This document shows, in pieces, positions 1-11,305 of a stretch of 64,000 bases of DNA. The notes beneath the pieces are model-generated. The model was not told the DNA's origin. It made no database searches and worked only from the letters and a program-made list of their open reading frames with translations. The DNA is from Coriaria nepalensis (lineage: Eukaryota > Streptophyta > Magnoliopsida > Cucurbitales > Coriariaceae), in assembly GCA_027186245.1 (NCBI GenBank), contig CP114483.1:2614001-2678000 (forward strand), written 5' to 3'. Position 1 is the first letter of the stretch. Each line of letters opens with the position of its first letter. Made by a program: the position numbers and the translations under genes.

Positions 1-507
1 CAATGTTATTTTAGTATAAAAGAGTTACAGAAGAATTATTTGTCTTGTTTCGTTTTCATGAAGCAGGCATTTTTCCAGCAAAGGATTTGTTGTTGGTGAT
101 TTGCTTGTCAAGGACAATTCCTCCCAAAAATCCAACAAACTGGACCTAGCATCTTATGCTCTTGTACAAATTATAACCGTGCGATTCATCTTCTGAATTC
201 TGGTAAGTCATTCACTCTAGCTGTTCTTACTTCTAGTAACATGTATACTTTCAGAATGCTATTTGCAGAAACAATGTCTTACATTCGTTACATTTTGCGT
301 GCAGTTAGGCATGTCAAGTGCTACAGAGACGCTTTGTCGGCAAGGCTTTGGAGCAAAACAATACCACATGATGGGTATCTATTTACAGCGTTCTTGGGTC
401 ATTAACCTAGTCAATGCAACAGTGCTATAGTCCCTATCTTAATTTTTTCAACACCCATTTTCAAACGACTCGACGAGAAAGAAGACATTGCGATTGCTAC
501 TTTAGGC

Positions 508-750
508 GATGCATGTTCGTTTGTTTGTTTTTTAGCTTAGCTACCACCAGTTCAAGCGTACTTGTTAGGAAACGTATCGATCATAGCTAATTGCTAGTTA
601 ACTAACAGTTCATGTATCGCATTGAATCGTTGGTTCGATAATTACGTAAATAAATGGGAGGACTTTTCTTTCATTATCATTATTAGTGGTATATATTTGG
701 ATTTGAAAATCCAAAAGTGAGATGACAACAAAATCAATGGACGTCGGCTC
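508..750 (+). repeat. Copy of the sequence upstream of the intact MATE gene
   Basis: This stretch resembles 5199-5400, which lies upstream of the intact MATE gene. Shared phrases include gcattgaatcgttggttcg and the tagcttagctacca segment. It directly follows the truncated exon 2 of pseudogene copy 1. Promoter-proximal DNA has therefore been joined into the body of the decayed copy, probably by unequal exchange within the array. Confidence 0.7.
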
Positions 751-925
751 ACGGTGCCATTTGTACTTGTTGAAAAATATATTTTACATCTGAAAATAAG
801 ATTTTAAAATTTAATATATAAAACAATTAGGCCATTATATATATAATTAATTTATTTTAAAATAAAAATTCAGATTTCTAAAAATAACGCCATACAATAG
901 TTAGCAGCTTGTTAGGAAGTGCTTA

Positions 926-968
<43 letters not shown>

Positions 969-1370
969 TCAAATGTGCTTATTTTGTGAAAACAAGAACT
1001 TTGCTATGTTTTGTAAGAAAAAGTTCTAAATACTTATTTTTTTTAGAAAAATAGTATATTTTAAATATTTTAGTTAACTTTTACTCATAAATATATTTTA
1101 AGTATTTTGGTTGACTTTGATTTATAAATATTTTTTAAGTATATTTTTATTTATAAATTACTTATCATTTATAAATATATATTTTTAATCACTCTCAAAC
1201 GATCTTTGAGATGAGTGAGTATAAACTACATATATATACACTATAATATGCATGAGTATCATATTAGATATTGTTGTATCCGATTTGATATAAACGAATA
1301 TCCGTTTTTACTTATCGGATTAGGTATCTAATTCGATAAGTAAAAATTAAAAAATACCAATTTTTAGTCT
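751..1370. other. AT-rich spacer with microsatellite
   Basis: No gene is seen. There is an (AT)n run with a T tract at about 924-965, followed by AT-rich DNA with repeated 'ttaagtatttt' phrases at about 1060-1150. It occupies the position of a MATE intron but is not clearly related to the intact gene's intron. Confidence 0.6.
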
Positions 1371-1585
1371 TATTAGCTGCCTATACGTCAAATGCTGAAA
1401 CTTTAATAGCTGCCATTTCAATTTGGTACTTTTTTTTGGGTCGTCCATTTATTTCTACTTATCATAACAAAAAATTTATCAAGTGCATCGTGCCTACGGT
1501 AGACCAATCAACCTTAATTTCATTTCATTGCATTATATATCATATTAATTTTATATGTGATTGTAATTAATTAGTCCACTGTATA

Positions 1586-3441
1586 TGTAATACCCAGTCA
1601 GTTTTAGCATAATAAATTTATTCCTAAGTTAATTTGACTATTAGTTTCATGATATCATATAGTATTATATTAAAAATATACAGTTATCAGTATAATGAGG
1701 ATTATATAATAATGGCACAATACAACTAAAGCAGTAGGGGGCGTGAGCTTCCCTAACTCACCCTCATTCTATCAAATCGTGAAGATAAGTTAGAAGGATA
1801 CGTATTTTCTGTAGGTCTTCCAGTCATTATCTACGGTAAGATTAGAAGTGATTATTGTCAGCTACTAAAGTAGGAAATATTGTTCCCTCTTAGTTCAAGT
1901 ATCATGCCGGTTAGCAAATCCATGAACATTTTGTTAGTTCCTAAGAAAAATTGAGTAAAACTCAGAATCCCTTTATTCTTCCATAATCTGGAATCCTAAA
2001 AGTGAAGGTGAAGATTTGACATAGAGGGCAGTACCAGCTAAAGATTACTACTAGTAAGAACTTTTTGTTTAAAAAGCTTGAAATTTGTTAGTTCTTGGAC
2101 GATAGATTGAGCATAAGGGGAAAATTTGTAAAGTATAAGATGTCAAGATAAAATTGAGGTTTATGAGTCTTAAGGTACGTAAGTGCATAGTCGAAATACT
2201 AGAAGTCTTAAAATTTTGTGAAGGGTCAATGGGTCGCCGCCTTCAATATATGAAAGGGTCGACGGAGTCAACGCCATCAGTATAAGAAATCAACTTGAAA
2301 CTGAGGACTCTGTCATATTTCTATCTTTCTAGACCGAGAACTCAGTCTAGACAGACCCAGACCGAGAGACCTTATCCTAGGTCTCGATTTGGGAAAAAAG
2401 AAGAGAGCTCGATCTAGGAGAAAAAACTTTGGTCTAAGAAGGAAAATAGGAAATCCCTATCTGGGAAGAAAAAGTACTCGGTCTAGGAGGAGTACTCGAT
2501 CTAAAAGTACTTTTGAAATGTTGTGTACGACTCGATGGGGTCGATGGCTCAACGCTGACCTACTCGATGCCTTAGACATATAAGCACATGTATAAAGGGC
2601 CAAGAGTCAAAGGGTCGATGGTCGACGGCTCGATGGCTCAATTACACTCGATGCCTTTAATATGCAAAATACTACCAAGGGTCGACGGGGTCAACGAATC
2701 TATAGATTTACGGGGTAAAGTCTACTATTACAGCAACATAATTCTAAATTAAGCTACCTAAAGGTAGAATTAGGACTCGAAAGAGACATATGAGTGCAGT
2801 TTAGCAATTTTAGTTAGTTAAATGATCTTGGACATCTTTATTGATTATTTTGTCCCTCTTTGCATGTTTTGATGTCTAAAACTGTTGAAAGAAGCACCAT
2901 TCTACTCCAGCTAGAGTTTAAACAATGTAGAGCTAGCAAAGGCTTAAATGTGAGTGATAATTATAGCTTACTAGTTTTTAGTAGTTTTGAACATGCTAAA
3001 AGGTGTTTATGTGATTTCATGGGTTTTCATGGCTGTTACGCCACCTACTGTTTTTTTGAAAGTGTTGCAATGAAATGAACTTTCATGTTCTGTTTACTGC
3101 ATTATGAAAATGCTTGGATTGAATTAAGAATCACATGAGTATATGCCTTATGTATGGCATGCGATGTTTTATTTGGATTGAAGTGCATGAAGTTTGCATT
3201 TATGAGTCCTAAGTGGGAATAAAGTGTCACAGAGGTCACCTCTTAAATACTTAGCGGGAACAAAATATCATGGGGGTCACCTCTTGAATCCTTAGCAGGA
3301 ATAAAGTGTCACGGGGGTCACCTCTTGAATCCTTAGTGAGAACAAAGTGCGACAGAGGTCACCTCCTGAATCCTTAGCGGAAACAAAATACTACGGGAGT
3401 CACCTCTTGAATCCTACACTCATGTTGGTTTCATGTTGGCT
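1586..3441. mobile_element. Repeat insertion in MATE pseudogene, possible solo LTR
   Basis: Comparison with the intact paralogue shows foreign DNA here. Sequence related to the paralogue's intron runs up to about 1583, and homology resumes at 'atgtcttggagtg' near 3442. The insert begins tgtaataccc, a common LTR-like start. It contains many gggtcgacgg/tcgatggctc phrases at 2220-2700 and a 40-odd-bp tandem array at its right end. I see no reverse transcriptase or integrase reading frame and no target duplication. A long solo LTR or truncated element is the best guess; the class is unproven. Confidence 0.45.
3209..3415 (+). repeat. Tandem repeat of about 42 bp, five imperfect units
   Basis: Units share ggtcacctcttgaatcctt followed by 'agcgggaacaaa' and 'tgtcacgg'. 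About five copies diverge from one another by several bases. The array lies inside the insertion that interrupts MATE copy 1. Confidence 0.8.
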
Positions 3442-4312
3442 CGGGAACAAAATGTCTTGGAGTGATCTTTACGGTTCTTTGTATAGCTTTCGGTGATAAA
3501 TTGGCCTACTTGTTTACGAGCGAAGAGAAAGTTGTAGAAGCCGTCTCGGACCTGTCTTTGCTACTTGGTGTCTCAGTCTTCCTCAATAGTTTTCAGCCAA
3601 TACTCAGGTACTAGCTAAGTGGAAGTGAGAGAAGCTGCTCCACCAAGTACTATTTTGAAACAATATTCATACATACTGCCATACTATCTTGTAAGTGCAG
3701 GTATAGCAGTAGGTGCCGGTCGACAAGGTATAGTTGCTTATGTAAACATCGGTTGCTATTACCTTGTCGGGATTCCGGTCGGAGCTCTTCTTGGATACGT
3801 TGCCAATCTTCAATTAACTGTAAGAAGCATTTCCTTTTCGTCTCCTATATATGATCCTACATCTTATGTATACAGTTTAATCCTCAGCAACCAAATCTTT
3901 CATGAAACAAACCAACGATCTAGTTTTTTTTTTTTTTTTGTTGTGATTTAACAGGGAATTTGGATAGGATTAATTGTCGGTGTTGCACTACAATATATTG
4001 TCCTGGGCTATATAACTTATAAAACTAATTGGGATCAACAGGTATGTTATCAATTAAAGCCCTCGATTAATGATTGGACAATGATTATGCGTTGAATTAA
4101 CACTAATCTCGAAAGATCGATAAAATGGTTTACTAATTTATATTAAGTTTATGGAGCATTAACAATATGTATATAACACCTCTTTTTTTTTTTTAGTGGG
4201 TAATTATAATATTACGTGAAATTAGTATCTGAGAACCTCAGTGGTTGTTGAAACGAAGAATCTAACTGAAAGCCAAAGTCAAGAAGGCAGGCCGAACAAT
4301 GGAACTAGCTAA

Positions 4313-5962
4313 TCTCCATTGCGAAATCAACACTAGTAGTACCTGTCATCTTAGAAAGTTCAATAAGATTATTACTTATCTATATATATATGGTCCTAAA
4401 GAAAAAACTAAAAATCAATACAATGGTGGTCGATTCTTTTGTTGGAAGAGCTAGTTTGTCCTACTTAACGAACAATCAAACACCACAAATCACTCAGCTT
4501 AATTGGACCAGTACTAGTAAATAGGTATTGAGACAAAACAATTTCTATTGTTTTTTTCCAGCTTCCAGATTAGGCGGCCCACAGTCAGTCACAGTGTGTG
4601 ACAACATTAAATGAGCTAGTTAGGTCAGACAACAAGTTGCTTTTCATTGGTCGAAAGTACATGTTCGATTCGGACCCACCAATTAATTATTAATCATGAA
4701 GACATAATGCTAGTTAAGAAACGTATATGACCATCTCTCTACCTAATGAAAATTTTCTAATTCTTAAATTTCTATCCATTGATCTGCTTTCTCTCTATAT
4801 TTAATAGTCTTGCTCTCGTTATCACTTTGTTCCGGCGGGAAGTGGGTGAGTGCCGGAAGTATAGAGCTAGTTCCGATCATATACACAAGACTTTACATCA
4901 GGCCAAAAGGGTAAGTCTTTTTAGTATTATTACAACACAATCTCACTTTCTCAAGATCAGATATGTAAACTAACACACTGATATCTGATCTTGATTTCAT
5001 TTCTTTGTGTTGGAACCTCAATTTGAGTAACTATTTATGATCGCTACTTGTTAGTTGTTGCAGTATGTGCCTTTTATCGAACAGATTTAGAAATATATAT
5101 AGCTAGAATCTCCATTCATTTATGATGATAGAACTGCATGTTCTCTTTCTGTATCAAGGTGGAAGGTCCTTTTTGATGGTATACTACTTTATTCGTTGCA
5201 TGTTTGTTCGTTTTTAGCTTAGCTACCAGTCAATTATACTTGTTCGGAAAGGTATCATAGCTATTGCTAGCTAACAGTTCATATATCGCATTGAATCGTT
5301 GGTTCGATAATTTACGTAAAGTAATGCTGGTATTACTTTTCTTTCATTAGTATTATATAGACAACAATTTGGCCTAAGATGATCAATGACGTAGGCTCAT
5401 GAAATTACAAAGATCATAGAAAGCCGTTGTCAAGATGAAGCGAATAGTATTTATTTTAAAAAAATAATAAAGTAAAATAAAATGGTTGAAAAAGTGTTAC
5501 TGCTTAAGGAGAATCTTGTGACAAATAATAAAAGAGGATGTTAGGCTTATAAATTTGTCCGATATCCGGATGCAAAATTTGGCTCTGATATTATATGATA
5601 CATAGTGTAACTCTTTCATAAGAGTCATAAGAGTTAGCTTAGGAAAGGAGGGAGCTCAAACCAACCACCACATGTATACACTTTAACATCTCAACCAACA
5701 AATGCAAAGTATAGTAGAAGTTACCCTTAATTTTTTTGTTAAAAAATCCATTAAGTTTATTAATTATCCACTTTTGCTCCAATACTTTTAGAATTTCGAT
5801 CTCCCAAGTTTATGTTTTTATTGTAAAATGTACCCCATATATTTAATTTTTCATGTACACTCTACTCAATTTTTTCCTAGTAATGAATCTATGTACTTAC
5901 CATAAATAGGAAGAAAAAATATTGTTTCTATTTTGGGTTTTTGTTGTAGGAACAGAAGGAAG
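4313..5962. other. Intergenic region upstream of intact MATE gene
   Basis: AT-rich DNA with no supportable reading frame. The part at 5199-5400 is duplicated at 508-750. The promoter and 5' leader of the intact MATE gene must lie in the right-hand part, but I cannot place a transcription start. Confidence 0.6.
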
Positions 5963-8959
5963 ATGGATGAGAGGCAGCTTCTTCTATCAGAACCGGAAGA
6001 TGCAAGTAATAGTACTCTAACAGTGAAAGTCTGGGAGGAGTCAAAGAAGATATGGAGGATTGCATTTCCTGCCATGTTAGCAAGAGTAACCTCATACGGC
6101 ATGTTCATAGTGACACAATCATATATTGGACACATTAGTGAATTGGACCTTGCAGCTTATGCTCTTGTACAAATTATATCCGTGCGATTCATCTTCGGAA
6201 TTCTGGTAAGCCTCAACTCTTTTTTTTTTTTTTTAAAACAATAAAAGCAATCGCTCCACTTTCGGTATAACAATCAATTGAGAGAACGTAACTTATAAAC
6301 TAAATAAATAAGAGAAAATAATACAAAAAAAAGGGAAGATAAGACAAAAAAAATCTCCTGGAAAAGCAGAAAACCAACCAAAACAAGTAACAAAACCAGA
6401 AATGAAAAAGCAAAACGGAAAAAAAAAAAAAAAAAAAAACAGACAGAATAAAAGAGGGCCTAAACTCATTTAAACACTCGGAACGAACCCAATCCTATTT
6501 TGCCATTGAAAATGCAGACTCTGGTAGCTTGAGGAAGAGTATTGAGCCTACCAAAAGCTTATTTCGTACTTGCTTACAAGCATGATTAGCAAGAGAATCT
6601 GTTATTGTATTTGTTTCTCGCCTGACAATTTTGAATAAGCAACTTGCTTTGAGCCGTCAGATGAGAGAGCAAAGGAACACATTCACTCTGCTCTTACTTC
6701 TAGTAACATGTCTACTTTCAGACTGTAATTTGCAGAAACTATAGCTTACATTAATGGTTACATTTTGCGTGCAGTTAGGCATGTCAAGTGCCACAGAAAC
6801 GCTTTGTGGGCAAGCATTTGGAGCAAAACAATACCATATGATGGGTATCTATTTACAGCGTTCATGGGTCATTAACCTAGTCACTGCAACAGTGCTAATA
6901 CCTGTCTTAATCTTTGCAACACCCATTTTCAAACTACTCGGCGAGGAAGAAGACATTGCGATTGCTACGGAAACCATCTCGTTGTGGTTCATTCCTGTTA
7001 TCTACTGTTTTGTCTTTAACTTAACGCTTCAGATGTTTCTACAGACGCAACTCAAAAACTCCATCGTCGGATGGCTTGCTGCTCTCTCTTTTCTAGTGAA
7101 TCTGCTCTTATCGTGGCTCTTTGTAAGCGTACTCGACTTGGGGATTTCCGGCGCAATGGGATCAATGGTTATATCAGTCTTCGTAACACTAGCCGGAGAG
7201 TTTGTCTACATTTGTGGAGGTTGGTGTCCGGACTCATGGAAAGGTCTTAGTCTTGCCGCCTTTTCTAATTTGGTGCCGGTCATGAAACTCTCCATATCTT
7301 CAGGTGTCATGCTTTGGTATGTCGTCCTTTCTATTCATATTCTTCTAGTTTCTTTTCTTTTCCTTTTACTTGATTTGGAACTTGTTTAATTCTTTTGTGT
7401 CTTTCTTTTCTTATGTTTACTTTGTCAGCTTAGAGTTATGGTACAATGCCGTTTTAGTCTTGCTAGCTGGCTACATGTCAAATGCTGAAACGGCGATATC
7501 TGCCTTTTCTATTTGGTACGTTTTTTTTTTTCCTTGTCATCGGTCAGTTGTACGAATCAATTTCATATCATTATATTACATATCATATCAATCTTATATA
7601 TAATTAAGATATATAGACTCAAATTCTCTCTTTATACTGTTATAATAATTGCAGCTATAATTTTTCAGCCTCAGCATTATCGCTTGGGAATTTATGGTGT
7701 TCCTCGGTTTCCTTGTCGCAGCAAGGTATTCATTATTTTTCACTAATCAATGGTATACCAAATTGTAAATCTTGCTGCCCATTACAAGAAAGAAGAAAAT
7801 GTTCATAGTTTCTTAACATAACATCGATGCAGTGTGAGGGTATCAATCGAGTTAGGGAGAGGGGATGCTGAAGCTGCAAAATTTTCAATCAAAGTTGTAA
7901 TGGCTACTTCATTATGTCTTGGAGTGATCTTTACGGTTCTTTGTATAGCTTTCGGTGATAAATTGGCCTATTTATTTACGAGCGAAGAGGAAGTTGTAGA
8001 AGCCGTCTCGGACCTGTCTTTACTACTCGGAGTCTCAGTCTTCCTCAATAGTTTTCAGCCAATACTCTCAGGTACGTAGCTAAGTATTGTAAGTGATAGA
8101 AGCTGCTCCACTAAGTACTATTCTGAAACATTCATACATACTGTAATACTACAGTAAAATCTCGATAAATTAATACTGTTGAGATAATTTTTTTTTTATT
8201 AATTTAATAAAATATTAAATTATATAAAAAAAATATAATATTATTCTCAAGTTGTATTAAAAAAATTATTATTTAATTGAAATTATTAATTTTTCGATAT
8301 TCTAATGTATCTTGTAAGTATAGGTATAGCGGTAGGTGCCGGTCGACAAGGTATAGTTGCTTATGTAAACATTGGTTGCTATTACCTTGTCGGGATCCCG
8401 ATCGGAGCTCTTCTCGGATATGTTGCTAATCTTGAAGTAACTGTAAGAAGCATTTCCTTTTCATATCCTATATATGATCCTAGATCTTATGTATACACTT
8501 TAATCCTCACCAACCGAATCTTTCATGAAAGAAAACTGATCTAATGGTTTTTTTTTAATATGTTTTTTTTAAACAGGGAATTTGGATAGGATTGATTGTC
8601 GGTGTTACACTACAATCTATTGTCCTGGGCTATATAACTTACAAAACTGATTGGGATCAACAGGTATGTTTTCATTGAAAGCCCTAGATTAATGATTGGC
8701 CGATGATATCATATGTTGAATTACTACTAATCCTAAAAGCTCGCACAATAAAAGAAGTTTAATAATTTATATTAAGCTCACCAAGCAGTAAATATATATA
8801 TTTGATATCCCATTTTTGCTTCATTTCAAATAATCATAATATTACTTTATATTGTAGGTGAAATTAGCATCTGAACGACTCGATAAGTGGTTGTTGAAAC
8901 CTGTAAAAGAATCTAACGAAGGCCAAAGTCAAGACATATTGAACAATGAAGCTGACTAA
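5963..8959 (+). CDS. MATE efflux transporter (DETOXIFICATION-type), intact
   Basis: Eight exons: 5963-6205, 6775-7316, 7429-7515, 7669-7725, 7833-8071, 8324-8442, 8577-8663 and 8858-8959. They sum to 492 codons (491 aa) with consistent phases and GT-AG borders. The start is the ATG opening [13 protein letters not shown], followed by a hydrophilic N-terminus and [12 protein letters not shown] as the first membrane entry. Exon 2 opens with the plant MATE signature [19 protein letters not shown] (residues about 82-100). The rest is strongly hydrophobic, consistent with 12 membrane segments and two MatE halves. Family knowledge: H+-coupled antiporters exporting organic cations or secondary metabolites across vacuolar or plasma membranes. 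The substrate cannot be read from sequence. It is the only undamaged copy of a four-member local cluster. Intron 1 carries a LINE-like insertion. Confidence 0.92.
6209..6679 (-). mobile_element. LINE-type (RNase H end) fragment in MATE intron 1
   Basis: In pseudogene copy 1, the splice donor 'gtaag' is followed directly by 'tcattcactct'. In the intact gene about 470 bp lie between the same two points, so the stretch is an insertion. Read on the minus strand at about 6460-6630, it encodes phrases such as [16 protein letters not shown] and [20 protein letters not shown]. These resemble the C-terminal RNase H tail of plant non-LTR elements. On the plus strand it ends in a T run (6219-6234), as a poly(A) tail of a minus-strand element would. 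Severely truncated. Confidence 0.5.
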
Positions 8960-9805
8960 TCTCCATTGCTAAATCAAACACTAATAGTACGTAATTGTCA
9001 TCTTATAAAGTTCAATAAGATAATTACGAACCTAAAGGAAAAACTAAAAATTTTGTCATGAAAAGATCATTTTTCCTCGAGACTAAACCCTTCTAATGGG
9101 GGGAGGGTTTGTTCATGACTCCTTTCTTATTTGTTTAATCATAGTTAAGTCAATATAAGGAGACTTACAGATCTGATCTGATTTGTTTCTCGGCTATTTT
9201 GGTAATCCAGTTGATTCTTTCAGCTAGAGTAATATATATTCTACAATGGAGGATGATAAAGCAGAAATATCCAACATTAACATTATACGTATCGAAGTAA
9301 AGAGCAATGCATATGCATGATGTACGTGAATAGTATTTTGCAACGTCAAAATGTCACCAAACCAAGAGAAAAATAATATTTTTTTAAGTAAATTTGATTC
9401 ACTTACAAATTATGGACCCCATTAATACAAATCTAATTAATCATTGGCCGATCACGGTCTCGATGCCTTGGTCCGATCATGATACCTATCTTAATATAAT
9501 TTATGGAGTCCTACTAAAAAAGTTTGTTCAATTCTATACCACCACCAAAAGGCAAACCCTAGATATATATTAAAAAAAGTGTGTCATGAATCGGAAAGTA
9601 CTGTTTAATGATCATGTGATTCTTTATTCCAACTTCCAATCAAAACTTATGTCCGGAAGGTTTATGAGCTACCTACCTAATTGCTGGCTGCTTATTGAAT
9701 CAACAATTTTTGACGGGTCGAAGTGTTTTTTTTATATGGCCTGAGTTCAAATTCTTATCTAATATTTAGAAATTCTAAATTTACTGGTGGAATGTACTTA
9801 AAGTT
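8960..9805. other. Intergenic, nothing recognised
   Basis: 3' flank of the MATE gene and AT-rich spacer. No coding region or repeat family is recognised. Confidence 0.6.
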
Positions 9806-10031
9806 GGGACTCGAACTTTTTGGTGTTGCATTCCAATCCTTGTTCTTGGCTTTATGTACTCATAATTGGAGAGTATATAATATCGACAGTTGTGATCACG
9901 CGTAGTGAAAATAAGTGGTCGTTGAAACCAACGGAAGAATGTAATGAAAGACAAAATCAAGGAACACTTATAATCATAATCACTAGGTCGCAACAACCAA
10001 CGATTATGAAAATGAGCAACATCTACAACTA
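9806..10031 (+). pseudogene. MATE relic (last two exons only)
   Basis: GVAFQSLFLAL at about 9821-9853 matches the exon-7 phrase GVxxQSLVLGY of the family. From about 9906 the DNA (gtgaaaataagtggtcgttgaaacc onward, ending near 'aatcaaggaacac') is a divergent copy of the last exon, which encodes [12 protein letters not shown] in the intact gene. The upstream exons are missing. This makes a fourth MATE-derived unit in the cluster. Confidence 0.6.
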
Positions 10032-10838
10032 GAAGTGGTGATTAAAATAAGCTCATTTTATTGCTCTAGGAAAGTGGGTATATATATATATGTATATAAA
10101 AGAGTGTGAAGATCAGTACTACTACTCTAAGCAAATGCTCATGTTGGATTCCAGACAGTGAGGAATAAGAGTAACGGAATCTAAGTAAGTTTGATGATAC
10201 TACTTTTTCTTTTTTCTTCCTTGTCTTCACCCTACTAATTGAAACACATTATGTCTTCATGAACATACTTTCTATAAGGAATTGTTTTCATGTATTATCA
10301 TATGGCGGCCAGGCTGGAGATGATAAGCTTTTTCTTCTCATTTTTCTTCAAGGAGATCATAGATACGAAGTCTACATGTACTTACAATCGACGATGTCCA
10401 TTTTCGTTCTTCTTATTGCGAAGCTATCAATTATCCGGATAGATTAAACTGTTAAAAAACGAGCTCAATGTTGTCTGCTAAGCAGGTTAGTAACAAGTTT
10501 TAACTTTTATTTGTTGATACCGGACTAGCAAATTTTTTATCAATGCCACAGCCACAAAAAAAAAAACTATCCTTCTACCAGTCAACCAATTTTTTTTTTT
10601 TTTTTGGTGAGAATAGCAAGAGTATATAGAGGAGAAGTTAACTATATCAAGTAAAAGACGAAGCCTTCATCGCCACTCGAAGAAACTACGGTGATTATGT
10701 CTGTAAAATTACATTGAAAACGTGCATTGTAGTACATGATGCATATGGTGATGAGCATTCACAGAAGAGCTGCGATGCAAAATATGATCCTTATGCTGAG
10801 TTATCGTTGTAGGTCGGGATATTAGCGAAGAATTGAAG
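10032..10838. other. Intergenic, nothing recognised
   Basis: Contains a short (TA)n tract near 10080, an oligo-A and an oligo-T run (10556-10606), and the presumed ancestral leader of MATE pseudogene 3. No gene is seen. Confidence 0.55.
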
Positions 10839-10941
10839 ATGGACGAGAGGCTTCTTGAATCAGATGATCAAGTTGAAGGTAGTAGAGATAGCCGACTAGT
10901 GAGGGTATGGAAGGAGTCCAAGAAGATGTGGACGGTTGCAT

Positions 10942-11181
10942 TGTTAGGAATTGGAAAAACATAAAGAAAGGATAAGGAAATAGGAAAAATCTCTATATCT
11001 ATTGAAAAGCAAACTTGGCTATCTTATAACCTTATAGAGCAACATTTGAAAAAACAAGAAAAATAACAGCTCACGTTTTTTAGATCCTAATAACATGGTA
11101 AAATTAATTCAATTAACAACTAACCCTTAATAATATGAATTTATTGACAGAGTGGCAACAACCCCACTAAAACACCCAACA
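10942..11181 (-). repeat. Copia 3' LTR
   Basis: 240 bp, TG...CA ends. It is the 3' LTR because the element is transcribed from the minus strand. It pairs with 13301-13539. Confidence 0.93.
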
Positions 11182-11305
11182 ATTCCTCCCTTCAACCAAA
11201 TGCTACAAGCACTCAGTTTATATCCATCTCAGAACAAACTCCCAATAGCCTTTGCAGGTTTAAGAAAACATCCAGCTTGAGTGGTTTAGTCATCACATCA
11301 GCCAA

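Larger units (their letters stand above)
55..4312 (+). pseudogene. Decayed MATE transporter copy 1
   Basis: Exon-by-exon remnant of the intact MATE gene at 5963-8959. An exon-1 tail (about 140-205) matches its ALVQII segment but ends in a TGA. An exon-2 start (about 303-505) has an in-frame TAG and is truncated. The exon-3 relic is about 1371-1434. Exon 5 survives only from its middle (about 3442-3607), exon 6 is about 3704-3822, exon 7 is 3955-4041, and a damaged last exon is about 4198-4312. Exon 4 and the start of exon 5 are replaced by a 1.86-kb repeat insertion. Exons 6 and 7 remain almost identical to the intact gene, so the duplication is fairly recent. No functional protein is possible. 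Confidence 0.85.

Noticed and set aside
2389..2583. Arg/Lys/Ser-rich open frame
   Set aside because: It lies inside a repeat insertion, its ATG is not evident (the frame opens at a TTG), and the basic composition follows from the tcggtctagga-type repeats.
3209..3415. CRISPR-like array
   Set aside because: Repeats are contiguous and imperfect with no unique spacers, in a plant nuclear context; this is a simple tandem repeat.
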